Source: Macrocystis pyrifera
Lineage: Eukaryota > Sar > Phaeophyceae > Laminariales > Laminariaceae
Direction of reading: 5' to 3'
Assembly (NCBI GenBank): GCA_031763025.1
Contig: JASSKH010000030.1
Span: 2,239,197 to 2,303,196 of the forward strand
Length of the DNA: 64,000 bases
Below are positions 11,015 to 21,389 of this stretch, piece by piece (position 1 is the first letter of the stretch; every line of letters begins with the position of its first letter). The notes beneath the pieces were generated by a model. That model saw nothing but the letters and a program-made list of their open reading frames with translations, did no database searches and had not been told where the DNA came from. A program made the position numbers and the translations under genes.

Positions 11015-11316
11015 CTTCCGAAGTGAGATGCTGTACAGGATCTGCACAGTACAGGTCCAACACAGGAAACCTTACGTCCTACTGTAGATCAGTGCAGATT
11101 TTGTCGCCTCCCACCCGGCAACGTGATGGGCTATTAATAGATAGATCATAGAGAGCATATATATATATCTACCGTGGACGATCTAGATCATCATGTGGGA
11201 GTCGATGATCTGCAGATGATCTGTACATGGTCGGTCCCTGATACTTCTTAATACAACACTGCAACACTGAAAACTTATCCCACACTAATTCCAAATAGTT
11301 CCATCCCCAGAAAAAT

Positions 11317-11568
11317 ATGGGCGCCGAAAAAAAGAGGCAGTGGAAGAGTATGGTGGCTTCGGAGCGGAGGGTTGAGGCTGATGATGCCATCGCCGACGTC
11401 ATAATACAATCAATGCATCTGGAGGATGTATGCTCTCCAGCACCGTCGCCCCCCCCTCCCACCCCCAAACACACTCAACGCGTCATACCTCCCTATACCT
11501 CATCGTTCGTGCCAAAGGGGTATCACCAGTGGACGCGTTCTACGATAGAGGTAGTACATTTCCGCTAA
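11317..11568 (+). CDS. Small ORF of 83 codons, unrecognised
   Basis: Starts with an ATG and a charged, helix-like N-terminus (MGAEKKRQWKSMVASERRVE), then a Pro/Ser-rich segment. Its last codons run into a MITE family 2 terminal sequence (TTCTACGATAGAGG at about 11537), so the end of the frame is supplied by transposon sequence. The N-terminal half has coding-like composition but no family is recognised. It could be a truncated exon interrupted by the MITE end, or chance. Confidence 0.2.
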   Translation: MGAEKKRQWKSMVASERRVEADDAIADVIIQSMHLEDVCSPAPSPPPPTPKHTQRVIPPYTSSFVPKGYHQWTRSTIEVVHFR

Positions 11569-11759
11569 AATGGTTTCTGAATGACGGGGCTTCTTAACCC
11601 AAAATCGTCGCAATGCCAATCTTGTTTCGAAAAAAGACGTTTTTGTATACTTGGGGCCATGGGATTATTCATCGGGATGCATTTTGATTTTGGTTGAGAT
11701 CAGTTTTCGGGTGAGGTGTGGAGCTCCTTAAGTGAGGAGCCTCATAAAATTTAGGGTGA

Positions 11760-11917
11760 TGTTATGATGCTGCCTTGAATGAGGCTGAAAGCCCGGTAAT
11801 TACCTGGGTTCAAGTATTAGGATCGTATTTGTAGTACTTGGGAGGCGTATTGTAGAGGGAAAACCAGGGGTTTTCCCAGCGAAACACGAGCTCGGCTCTT
11901 GGTCTCCGCGTGCACCG
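11760..11917 (+). repeat. 5' LTR, first part only
   Basis: Closely matches the first ~155 bp of the 3' LTR at 22004: TGTTATGATGCTGCCTTGAA, CTGGGTTCAAGTATTAGGAT and GAAAACCAGGGGTTTTCCCA are shared. Similarity stops just after GTGTGCAC/GCGTGCAC, where the inverted segment begins. Confidence 0.85.
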
Positions 11918-12477
11918 GAGAGGGCTTCCGTCCTGTAGACCTGGTGGGGCAGGGGAACGATGTAGCTAATCTTGTCGACTCCTCCAAGAAAAAGGGTGGA
12001 GCGGCCACCGTTATTTCGAGGAAACGCCGAGTCGAGCTTCAACCGAGATCTCGGGGTTTCGGTGTTGGCCTTCCCGCACCTCAAACCGACCGCCATCGCA
12101 TGGCCGGGAGGTGAAGGAGGGAGACACCCTCGCTGAAAGAAACGACGCGACGGCGTGACACTCGAGATGCTGCTCGGTGCGTGGTTCGGGAGAGCGGCAT
12201 TTGACGCGCCTGCTCTCGTGCCCAGGTTGAGGGGAGTGGCGTTTGAGGCGCGGGCTCCGGACACCGGGGAAGACGCCCGGGGGCTCCCCGGTGAAATATG
12301 TGAGGCTGAGTGGCTGCGTCGGGCCGAAGTACGGGGCAACGCGCGGGGCGGGAGCGGAGCAGGTCGACGCTGAGCGCTGAGCGAGCCTGGGACGCGAACA
12401 TCTTGTGAAATCAACGTGTTTTCTCTCGGCAATGCTGGCGGCGGACGGGCAGGGCGGGCTGAACCGCCGTCGACCTG

Positions 12478-14702
12478 TCAGTTACCGGCGCGGAAGGTGC
12501 CTGGCTGGCGTCCGTTCGGGTTTCCGCTCGAGAAATGCGAAGCACCGAAGCGAATTCCCGAGGAGGGAGCTGGAGTGGAAGAAGCAGGGGCAGTCGAACC
12601 ACCACCGTGATGACCGGGGTTAGACTGTTGGTGTCCTCGTTCTGCGTGTGTATTGTAGTCGCAAAGTCTATTCTGTTGGCCCTGGCCGTGCTGCTGCCCA
12701 CGCGAGTGGCCGGAACGATGCTTTTTTTTCTTCTGGTTATGTTTGTTCGGTCGTGACTTGCACTCGCGGCGATGTCTGATCATGCGTTCTTGCCAACGGC
12801 GGAACGCCTCGCCGTCGTCGCCGAGGGTTCCGAGGTCGGGGTTCAAAATGGCGCTAAAATTTTGAAAGGGGTGTCTACACTGTCTAAGTAAGTGTGAGTC
12901 TTCGTGGCAGTTCAAGCAGTGACCTCGGTTTTCGCTGAGGGCGGCGGCGCGAGCGGAGGATGAAAGGAGGCCGCTCCAGAGGGGAGGGTCATCGGTCTGG
13001 ATGGACATGTAAACAGCGTGAACTTCAGCGTACTAGTGTTCTTCTAGGAGCCAGCAGTTGGAAGGGGTATCAAGCCACGGGTCGAGGCAGTCAGGGATGG
13101 ATGTGTTGACATTCATCACAAGGGGATTATTGCGCGATCCCGTCTGCCATGAAGGCGACTGGAGAAGCGTCCGGCCCTGGCCGTGACCATTGCTGGCGGG
13201 CCGGGGCCCCGACGGGGCGGATGACCGCACCCCCGTTGAAGAAGCAGGCAAAGAAACATATTTTTCGCCGTTGACGGCAGGTGTCTTATTATTCGCGAGA
13301 GTCTCAAACGGCAACCACATGGCGTCCAAAGCGCCGAACGGCCTCGATACCTAGCCAAAACTCCCGGGTACTGCGTGGGCATCAAGCTGGGGTACTGCTC
13401 GTTAACTGCCATCCAAACCACCTCCAGAACAACCTCCACCCCCGGTGGCAAAACACGCTCAGTCCCCGTCGCTGCCGACACCACCTCTCCAAATGCACGG
13501 CTAACTTCGCTTAAGGGGGTCCCGTTAGGCACGCCAAAATTATGCACCTTGGTGTAGCTGGCCCCCGTGTCGGTGCTGTCGAAGTGGTTTCTCAGTAACC
13601 TCAGGAGGAGCGTGAACACCTCCGGTCTCGTCGATCCGGCTGCGAGGGCGCGCAAAACCTGTCCAAAAAAATATCTTCCATCAAGGTAGTGAGGGGAGCG
13701 GTGGTGGGCTTGTCAGGCGTAATGACGCGCGAAGGATTTCAGGACGGGGTACACCCAACCGGGGATCCAATCGGTAGAACTAAGGCCCTTACGGCTGCCA
13801 TCATTGCACATCATGAGAATATCAGACGCGGAGGCCTGGACCGAACGAGTGAGTTGTTGCGCGGCATCGGAAGGGTTGATCGCAGAGGGAAAAGGTAGGA
13901 CAGAAATACGAGAGATGTCTTTGAGTCCTAGGTGTTTGTACGCCCGTTGAACATCGGCGGTGTGCTTTTTTCGCGGCGACTGCCGCGGCGGAGTCGATCG
14001 CCGATGTTCGGGCGTGAGCGAGGTTAGACGATACGGGCATGGCGCGGTCATCGGACATGGTCAAGCGACCAAGAAGCGCGGCGGATTAAACAACATCGGT
14101 CAGTGAGAGAACCACTTGCCTTTTTTTGCTGGCCGTGACCTCGGGGACGGGGTTTTTGCCGTTGCCGTCGGTGGAGGAGCTGGAAGAGACAGCAACTGGA
14201 AGAACTTGCATGAGAAGCGCCTCCTCGTGGGTGGTATCTCCTGGAGCGCCTGTCGCTCGAGCTCTCCTGCCCCTGGCCGCGGTTTCTCCGACGCCCAGCC
14301 CCGTTTCGCCGAGATGTGGCCGCGGTTCGATCTGTACCCTGCCCACGGCGGGACCTGCCGTTATGGCCGGCCGGGAGTCAAAGCTGCGATCCCCAAGGCC
14401 CGGCTGGTCACGCGCGTCACTCGCTTCACAGAGCGGGAGCGCCCAGTTGTCTTGGACGGCAGAACTCGCTCAGTCAAGCCAGAAGGCACGGAAGGGTTAT
14501 TGAACGAGGTCCGTCTGCCGGAGGCTGCTCGGGCTTCGTCTTGGGGCTCCGGCCGCGGCTCCTGCTCCTCTTGTTGGTATGTTGTACAAGGCGCTCGATC
14601 CCCATCGACGAGCCTTGGGCGGTGGGGCACTGAGGGGCCCTGGGCCTCAGTGGCTCGGTCACCGTGAGGGGAAACAGACCCTCCCCCCTCATGAGTCTCC
14701 AT
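12478..14702 (-). pseudogene. Gag polyprotein, inverted and frameshifted
   Basis: Reading the minus strand from an ATG at 14702, coding-like protein continues with several frame changes to about 12478. Pieces in order are an acidic/Pro-rich N-terminus (14702-14361) and an Ala/Ser-rich linker (14346-14086). Next comes a capsid-like helical region (14051-13713 and 13655-13116, with FTLLLRLLRNHFDSTDTGAS). The last piece (13008-12478) is nucleocapsid-like, with a CCHC zinc knuckle CLNCHEDSHLLRQC at about 12925-12880. A Lys/His/Arg-rich stretch and a Gly/Ser/Pro tail follow it. Cx2Cx4Hx4C is the hallmark of retroelement nucleocapsid and binds RNA in the virus-like particle. Gag is opposite to pol because of the inversion, so Gag-Pol cannot be expressed together from this copy. 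Confidence 0.75.
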
Positions 14703-14811
14703 CGTGCAGTGTGCGGAGCAAACTTACTCTAGGAAAGTGAAGTGAAAAGAAAGAGTGACCAAAGGCGAGCCACCAACAAAAGGCGAAAAATCCTAAGCCA
14801 AACATGCCACT

Positions 14812-14922
14812 TGTTAAGATAAGGGTCGGGGCACTTTGTATCCCTGGACAGCTTAGCATATTAAGTCGGTACTCGTTGGTACTCACGTGTGTTGTTTGCT
14901 TAGAGATTGAAGAAGAGAAGCC
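14812..14922 (-). repeat. Second half of the 5' LTR, inverted
   Basis: TGTTAAGATAAGGGTCGGGG, CACTTTGTATCCCTGGACAG, AAGTCGGTACTCGTTGGTAC and TGTGTTGTTTGCTTAGAGAT are the reverse complement of the last ~105 bp of the 3' LTR. Reading the minus strand, the LTR end CTTAACA is followed by AGTGGCATGTTTGG. The LTR element at 48055-49152 has TGGC at a similar place (AAGTGGCGTCGTCGG), so this is the probable primer binding site. The tRNA used cannot be named from these bases. Confidence 0.8.
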
Positions 14923-15123
14923 CCCTGCCCCCCTTGATCTAGGACGGAGACCGTCGGGCGCAGTAAGAGAACCTTCTGGCGAGTTTTTGCCTACAGGCAA
15001 TGGCGACACAGAGTCAGAATGGCGACACAGAGTCAGCACACGTGGAATCGAACCCGCCTCGTGCACCAGTAGCTCAGGGTTATCAAAGACGCACACTCCC
15101 CCCCCACACACACCGCAACTGTG

Positions 15124-15700
15124 GCCACTGACGACTCGGTAACGTCGGTCTTTGACCCTGCTCTCGAGTTTTCAACGGAGCGGGTGGGGCTGGTCTAGCA
15201 GATCCCCTCCTATTTTTCGCAGTGGTCACCCTCGTCTTTTGTCGTTGACGATGTGTCATATTCCTGCGCGGAGCAGTATATGATGGCTGAAAAGGCTCGC
15301 CTGATGGCTGAAAAGGCTCGCCTTTTTCAGGACCACGACGCAGCGGAGCGGATTATGGCCTCGGCAGACCCACACGAGCACAAACGCCTCGGTCGAGGCG
15401 TGCATAACTTCGACCGCCCTATCTGGGACTGCGTTCGGGAAGACGCCATCCTTGCTGGTACTTTTGCCAAACTCACGCAGAACGCGGTCATGAAGCAGCA
15501 CCTATTGAGCACTGGCAGCAACATTTTATCTGAAGTCAGCCCTTTCGACTCCGTGTGGGGCATCGGTCTCTGGGCAGACGACCCCGAGGCTCAAGGCCCT
15601 CTCGGTGACGTGGGAAAAATTTGCTCGGGGAAGCTCTTTCTGCCGTTCGCGACACCCTCCGCTCAAGTGAGGCCGGATTGGCACACCCCGCCTCCTCTCA
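15124..15700 (+). pseudogene. NADAR (YbiA-like) domain at the N-terminus of Pol, decayed
   Basis: The reading is YFSQWSPSSFVVDDVSYSCA then EQYMMAEKARL (15205-15305), FQDHDAAERIM, HKRLGRGVHNFDRPIWDCVR, FAKLTQNAVMKQHLLSTGSN, SEVSPFDSVWGIGL (about 15531-15575), then in another frame RGKNLLGEALSAVRDTLR (15609-15662). This order matches the NADAR family (formerly DUF1768; E. coli YbiA): the S-x-EQ helix with its catalytic glutamate, LGR..V..F, the QN..L...L..TG core, the SP.D..WGIGL signature and the closing GKNLLG..L..VR. Family members cleave N-glycosidic bonds of ribosylated or ADP-ribosylated nucleotide substrates. Damage: TAG at 15196, a 21-bp tandem duplication repeating MAEKARL (15280-15321), a frame change near 15600 and TGA at 15606 where the family has Trp. 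The domain runs into the protease region, so it was part of the polyprotein and not a neighbouring gene. Confidence 0.85.
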
Positions 15701-16468
15701 TCAATTTTGCACTCCGACCACGCCTGACAGAATTCGTGATATTTCACCATCGCCGCCCCGCCCTTTGGCCGTGGCCCGTGCATGCCCAGGTCCTTCCTTG
15801 GAGTTTTCGACCTGTTTTTCTGACGTGCCCGCAGATCAAAGCCCCGAGGTTTTGGCTGTCGCCCCTAGTATCGACCCCTCCCTCGTGCTGCCAGAATACC
15901 GCCCTTGCCTCGTCGAGGGCACCATTACTCTCAAAGACGCCTCTTCCACAACCAAAATCACGATTCACAGCGGAGCTGGCGTTCTTGCACCTTTTGGTTG
16001 CGTGGCGCTTCCAGACATTGGCTCCCCACATATTTTTTATTAGACGAGATGTTTTAGACCTCATGCTCTCGGTTGGTGCGGCATCCTTCGCGTGCGATCA
16101 CAAATGCGCCCCTGGGTTTTGGCGAATCGGCCCCTCTGAAGACTTCGACGGGTGTGCGCCTGAGCGTTCATTTCTTTCGAGAAAATGAGCCTACGTGCTC
16201 CCTCGCAGTTTGGGCCTGCGCGGTTCCCCCCTCAGTGATGCAGCATGCAGTACTGCAGGGGCGCGACAGCTGGGTGCGTTTTAATAGCCGCTCCTACCGC
16301 TCTCTGCTACCTCGGCCGTCAGACCAACGCGTTTTTGTCGAGCTGGAGTTAGTTCACCACGCCCCGACAGGCATGTCTGTGTACACCATCGACCCCGCCG
16401 CTTCGGGTAGAGGCTTCCATTTACGCTACGAGGGCGCTGCAGGCGTCACTCTGTCCGACGATCCCTAA
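15700..16468 (+). pseudogene. Retropepsin-like protease and linker region of Pol
   Basis: After the NADAR domain a Pro/Ser-rich linker leads to VEGTITLKDASSTTKITI followed by HSGAG (about 15916-15980). This is the place and context of the aspartic protease D-S/T-G-A motif; the catalytic Asp codon reads CAC (15966-15968), which abolishes activity. Downstream, after a frame change, comes GVRLSVHFFRENEPTCSLAV and DSWVRFNSRSYRSLLPRPSD (16162-16330), a segment between protease and RT that reads like the rest of the protease fold plus connection. An in-frame stop at 16466 separates it from the RT frame. The protease would process Gag-Pol in the particle. Confidence 0.65.
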
Positions 16469-16878
16469 CTGTTTGCTGTCAACTTGGTTCGCCGCGATGG
16501 CTCCCCGGCTCTCACTGAACACTACTTGGTCGACATGATGCCCCCGCCCGACCTACCCTCGGTCGAGGAGCACTTCGTCGCCTCAGGACGACAGGTTCTT
16601 CCCCTCGTTGGAGTGGCGGATTTCGAACGGGGAGACTTCCTCTGCATCGCCCACGCCCCACTGCTGAGCGTCCCGCTGGACGTTTTGCAGCCAAACAGCC
16701 GAGCCCCCAGCCCTCCCTCTGGACTATCTGAGGCGCCTCCGGTCTCGGCAATTGCAGCTTCCCCCCCCTCGCGCAGCTCCAGCCTCACTCTCGCCCGCAC
16801 TGCTTGAGCGTTTGAGCCCAGAACAGCGCGCTTCGTTCCTGCGCGTCTGGGTGCGTTTTTCCGTTACATCTACGAGCG

Positions 16879-17691
16879 GTGGCTTTTGACATTCACGGCA
16901 CGGACTGGACCTCTGAGACCATCGAACAACTTGGGGATGTTCGCTGCAAATTTCCTGACGTTTTCTCGAAGTCCACGTTGGATTTTGGTTCCTGCTCGTT
17001 GATGCCATTCGTGATTTCGGTCCCGGAAGGAAGCGCTCCTGTCACGTCCAGGCCGCACCGCATCAATCCCATCCTGGCCAAGGAAGTGGAAGCCACCTTG
17101 GACCAGTACCTCGCGGCAGGCCTGATCCAACATTCGACCTCTCCGTACTCGAGCCCCCTGGCGGTTATCCCGAAGAAGTCTGGAGGCGTTCGGACCACCG
17201 TGAACTACAAGAAACTCAACCAGATCAGCAGACTCAGCCAGATGCCTATTCCTCGCGTGGGCCAAGTCCTCGACTCCCTGGGGAAGGGACGGGTGTTTTC
17301 CCTCTTCGATTTGGTCTCCTCGTGCCACCAGATTACCGCGCACAAGGACACCGTCCCTCTCTCGGCGTTTTGCACTCCCACGGGCCTCTACGAGTGGCTC
17401 GTCATGCCCCAAGGTATCAGTGCTTCGCCCGGCTGGTTCGCCAAAGTGAATATCGAAGCCATTAAAGGTCTAGCACAGGTGGCGGCCTACCTCGATGACG
17501 TGATCGTTTACGACTCTGATCCGACAGCCCAGGTCAAGATGACACACGAGCCCTCTTCGAACGCCTGCGCAAACGCAACCTCAAGCTCTCCCCCTCGAAG
17601 GCTCGCCTCGGCGCCACGGACGCAAATTTTCTGGGCCACTCTATTTCGCCCGCGGGTACACGCCCAATTGCGGATGAGGTTTCCGCTTTGA
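16879..17691 (+). pseudogene. Gypsy reverse transcriptase
   Basis: A long, well-kept reading with the Ty3/gypsy RT landmarks in order: YSSPLAVIPKKSGGVRTTVN (about 17149-17205), FSLFDLVSSCHQ with the first catalytic Asp (about 17305), PQGISASPGWFAKV (about 17408-17450), and YLDDVIVY with the catalytic Asp pair (about 17491-17515). After VYDSDPTAQVKM the original frame is left by a frameshift near 17545. The expected continuation LSPSKARLGATDANFLGHSI is found in another frame at 17586-17645. The domain copies element RNA into DNA in the cytoplasmic particle. It is the most intact part of the element, with catalytic residues present, but the frameshift cuts off RNase H. Confidence 0.9.
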
Positions 17692-18320
17692 TGAAAATTC
17701 CCATGCCCAAGAACCTCAAGCAGGTCCGTGCGCTGATGAGCGGCGTGGGATATTATCGCAAATTCCTGCCTGACCTGTCTAAACGGATCCGCCCTCTCAC
17801 TGCCCTTCTTCAGAAGGGGGTTAAGTACGTATTTACGCCGGCTATGGAAGCTATCGTCAGCCAGATCCTCGCCGAGCTCGCTGCCCCACCGATTTTGGTC
17901 TTCCCTGACTGGGACGCCGTAGCCGACGGCTCCCGCCCCTTCTACGTGTACTGCGACGCCTGCATCGACGGTTTTGGCGCCGCGCTCGAACAAGAACAAC
18001 CTGACGGCTTGGTACGGCCCATTACTTATATCAGCCACGCTACCCTCGATTCCGAGAAGCACTAGACCCCGTTGGACCTGGAAACTGGCAGCATTGTCTA
18101 GGCCATCAAACGACTCCGAGGTTTCCTGTGGGGCGCGAAGTTTCACATATTTTCGGACCACAAAGCACTTGAGAGCATCGGCAAGATAGGGAGCCACAAC
18201 GCGTGAGTCCAGCGGTAGCTCGAGTTCCTCACCGCCTTTGACTACACCCTCGAGTACCGCAATGGCAGCGCCAACGGAAATGCTGATGTTCTGTCCCATT
18301 TGCCGGAACCCGCCACAGAA
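17692..18320 (+). pseudogene. RT connection and RNase H domain of gypsy Pol
   Basis: IPMPKNLKQVRALMSGVGYY is followed by FLPDLSKRIRPLTALLQKG (17697-17820), the classic gypsy RT thumb/connection. RNase H then shows YVYCDACIDGFGAALEQEQ (first Asp, about 17945-18000) and, past two stops (TAG at 18063 and near 18103), LRGFLWGAKFHIFSDHKALE (about 18115-18175), followed by a third stop TGA at 18203. The end of the domain shows DYTLEYRNGSANGNADVLSH at about 18238-18297. The final LP...G..N..AD.LS motif is typical. Several stops in an otherwise well-conserved sequence indicate recent decay by point mutation. Confidence 0.85.
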
Positions 18321-18649
18321 CACGACCGCAGTGGGTCTAATAGCCTCACCCCCGCCGAGGACGGTGGTATCTTCCTCATCCGAGCCTGCGGGCCTCGCAC
18401 TCGCTCTTGGCCGACCCCTGGTGTCGGTTTGAGTGGGCTGGTGCCCCACGCTAAAAGTGCCGTCTTGGGTAGGCTGCCTTTCATCTCTCCAGATTTCCGC
18501 GATTTTCGCGCACACGGGCCACGTAAGAGGATTGATGACTTCTCTGCTCCTTCAGGGACATTCGTCGCTCGTGTATCTTCTTCCGTCGCCACCGTCGATC
18601 GCAGTCCTGGCTTGAGGGTTTTTCACTCACCGCCAACTCCGCTTTCGCT

Positions 18650-19204
18650 TTGTTTTTTTTCGTGCCCTCCGGGGGCGATCAGGGCTCTGCAGAAGCCCCT
18701 GCTGCAGCGACGATTGTCGCCCAGCGCGCTCCTCCCCCGACAAGCACTCTGCAAGGAGAAGATTCCGCCGTGATCTCTGATTCGGCCGCGTCTGCCCCTT
18801 TGCCGCCTGGCAACTCGGTGCCTCTGAACATCTTGCCGCCTTCAGGCCGCATCTCCACTCGGGCGCGCCGACGAACAGCCGCTGCCGCTGGTACCTCGCC
18901 GCCTGCCGTTGATTTTGGCTTCCGGCCCGGCGGGGCGCCTAGTCCATCCGTCCGGCGTGCTATCACCCCGCTGCGAGCCCCACGGCCGCGACCGCCCGCA
19001 CTCGTCGTTATGGCCCCGGCTTCTGCCGCCTCGTCGGTCCCCACGGTACCCATCCCGTCCGACCGCGGCCGCGCCGAGCCCGTGGGAACTCCTCTTTTAC
19101 GGCTTCCACCGCCAGCTGACGCACCGCCCGTCACTACGACCGACTTGGACGCCCTCGGTGCAGCTGCCGAATTTCAGTTCGGTGATTCTGCAGCGCGCTA
19201 TTAG
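18650..19204 (+). pseudogene. Pro/Ala/Ser-rich linker between RNase H and integrase
   Basis: An open stretch of about 180 codons, extremely rich in Pro, Ala and Ser, with a basic patch STRARRRTAAAAG near 18855-18885. It lies where gypsy elements normally have only a short tether between RNase H and the integrase zinc finger. It may be a real insertion in this lineage's polyprotein, a nuclear-localisation or disordered tether, or simply GC-rich sequence open by composition. No domain recognised. Confidence 0.4.
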
Positions 19205-19329
19205 CACGCCGATTGGGCTCGGTAACAACAGGCCGAGCCCGCGTGCAACGCCGCTATGCGCTACATAGCCCTTGGCAGGCCGGAAGTTTTGCCCGCCGAC
19301 TTTTTGTCGTGTTTCCCTTCCCACTAGCG

Positions 19330-20500
19330 CCCTCCCTTTTCGGAGGTTCAGGAGCTGGCTAACAAAGGCCGCTTGCAGACCACCGACGCGGGCATCGTTC
19401 TACTCGTCCGACAGCCGCCCCCCCCCCCCCCTTGCGTCGGACACGCAACGACCGGTGGGTCGTACTGCCTGTTTATTGAACCACGAGCCTATTCGCCTTT
19501 ATGTGCTGCTGCTCATGCGCCCCTGGATCATGCAGGCTTGCCATTCCACAGCTTCCTGCCACCTAGGAACCGCGCGCACCCCACGTATGCTCAAACGTTT
19601 CTACTGGTGGGATCGGTATGAGCATCTGCACCCGGTGGTGGCTACGCAACTGCTTGAAGTGCCAAGCACGGAAAACGTCGCGGCAGACGGTCCGTGGCCC
19701 AGCATCACGTTGCCCTTGCCAGAAGGGCCCGGCATCGCCGTCAGCATCAACTATTTCAGCCCTCTCCCTATGCGAGGCCTCGAGGAAATAGTTACATCTT
19801 GATTTTCACTCATCGTTCCAGCCGCCGAGCCGACATGTACGCCGTCACAGCGGCAGAGTTCACCGCCGAAGGCACGGCTAACATTCTCATCAATCGGTAT
19901 ATTCCCCTCTGGAGGTGCCCGCGCATCATCCTCTTGGACAACGGCCTCCAGTTCTACTCCAATCTTTCGCACACCCATTTATCAACCTCTCGGGGTTCGG
20001 AAAATTGCCACCAGCTTCTTCCACCCAAACAGCAACGGTGGGGTGGAACGTGTAAACCACACGATGGCCCAGATGCTGGCAATGGTCGTCAACGAGCTCC
20101 AAAACAACTGGGATGAACAGCTCCCTCATGTCGAATTCGCGTATAACAACTACGCCTGCGCCGCCACGGGTTCGGCTCCCAACGAGGTGCATATGGATCG
20201 GCTGTCACGCCTGCCTCTCACGATTGTCGAGCCTGCTGGAGTCGCCGGCCACCAGAGTTTGGCCCGCGGCCACCTCGCCTACTGCGACTTGGCGACGGGC
20301 CGTCAGCAGCGCGCGTACGATATCGTTTGCGAACACCACACCCTCCCTGTTGCTCACGTGAACCGCCGCAACCCCACCCTTTCCGACTCTCTGCGTCTAG
20401 TCCCCAAATTTGACGTGGGCTGCTGGGCGTGGGTGTACAATACGGCGGCCACCATTTGCCAGGGCCTGAAGTCCGACACGGACGCCAAGGTCCTCTAGGC
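19330..20500 (+). pseudogene. Gypsy integrase (zinc finger and catalytic core)
   Basis: The zinc-binding region is present around 19480-19680 across frames (MLKRFYWW; a Cys-x-x-Cys readable as CLKCQ). The core follows with LPLPEGPGIAVSINYFSPLP (about 19714-19770); the first catalytic Asp of the DDE triad, expected before YF.PLP, reads Asn. The second Asp is present in LDNGLQFYSNL (19936-19968) and the Glu in NGGVERVNHTM (20035-20068). After it come EQLPHVEFAYNNYACAATGS and the C-terminal part with WVYNTAATICQG. At least two frame changes and a TAG at 20498 interrupt it. The domain would insert element cDNA into chromatin; this copy is inactive. Confidence 0.85.
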
Positions 20501-21380
20501 CAAACTCTCACTCAACTGGACGGGCCCCTACAAAGTCCTCACAGTTGGCCCCTGCTCCTCAGCGGACACCCCGGACGGATCTTCCCTCGGGGCAAAGCTC
20601 CTGTGTTTGGATCTTCCTTCCGATATGCCCGGCGCTGATGCTCGCCGGCGCGTATCAGTTCAACGCTGCAAGCCCTGTGCCAACCCCCACGACCGTGGCG
20701 ACATGCCAGAGTATTTTCCGGCGGGGTTGACTCCATACGTGCTCAGCAACTTCTCCAAGAAATCCCCCCCGTACCACGTCACCCAGGATGACGTTTCGAC
20801 CCCTCTTGAACGACTCGAAGTAGAAAAGATTACCGGACACCAACCGGTTAGAGGTCGACGTGGCGTCATCGCGGTGATGTACGATTCGCACTGGACAGAG
20901 CTATCCCGTCCATCCTGGGGACGGGAAATAGACCATCAGCTTTCTCGTCGTGAAATTCTGCGCTACTGGACCGGCACCCCGAACCAGTGCCGCCAAAGCA
21001 ACCGCCTGTACCGTCGGATGAGAATCGGCGCGGCACAACGGGAGCTTTCTCGGAGTAACGGCGGCCGGCTTCTGGCACCCGGCTATGGCTGCGTATCGCA
21101 CGCCGATTGGCTTCGTCGATACAACAACACTATGCTTGCCAACGGGGCCCACGTTTGGTACAAGGGCGACGACAGTCTGTGGTGGCTCGGGAAAATCAGC
21201 GCGACTACGCCAACGGATGGAGTTTAGTTGGTTCGATTTTAGGAAGACCCGGGACCGATCAAGCTTCCTATTTCTCCGGCGCGCTACACGACTTCCACGA
21301 GACCTGTACGAGGGTCTTGGTGTCCGCAAACTCACTTGGCTAGCGCGTTTGCAAGGGGGGTTCAGCGTAACGTAGATTAA
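20500..21380 (+). pseudogene. Integrase C-terminus with chromodomain-like and Tudor/SH3-like modules
   Basis: After KLSLNWTGPYKVLTVGPC (about 20502-20555), the usual SH3-like C-terminal fold of gypsy integrase, a long reading continues. VEKITGHQPVRGRRGVIAVM followed by YDSHWTELSRPSW and a charged helix (20818-20975) has the I-x-x-x-R...Y-x-x-W pattern of a chromodomain, which in chromoviruses reads histone marks to choose insertion sites. A further C-terminal module around 21140-21330 (ANGAHVWYKGDDSLWWLGKI, then LVRF, DPGPIKLPISPARY) looks like a Tudor/SH3-like barrel. TAG at 21226 and 21239 interrupts it. Domain assignments here rest on pattern only. Confidence 0.55.
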
Positions 21381-21389
21381 TCTCGAGGG

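Noticed and set aside
11760..14922. A separate minus-strand LTR element next to the plus-strand gypsy element
   Set aside because: The LTR halves at the two ends are complementary parts of one LTR and pol lacks its own gag and 5' LTR, so one inversion is the simpler reading.
15034..15078. tRNA gene on the minus strand
   Set aside because: A GCGGGTTCGATTCCAC T-arm-like sequence is present next to the inversion breakpoint, but no D-arm or acceptor partner is found.
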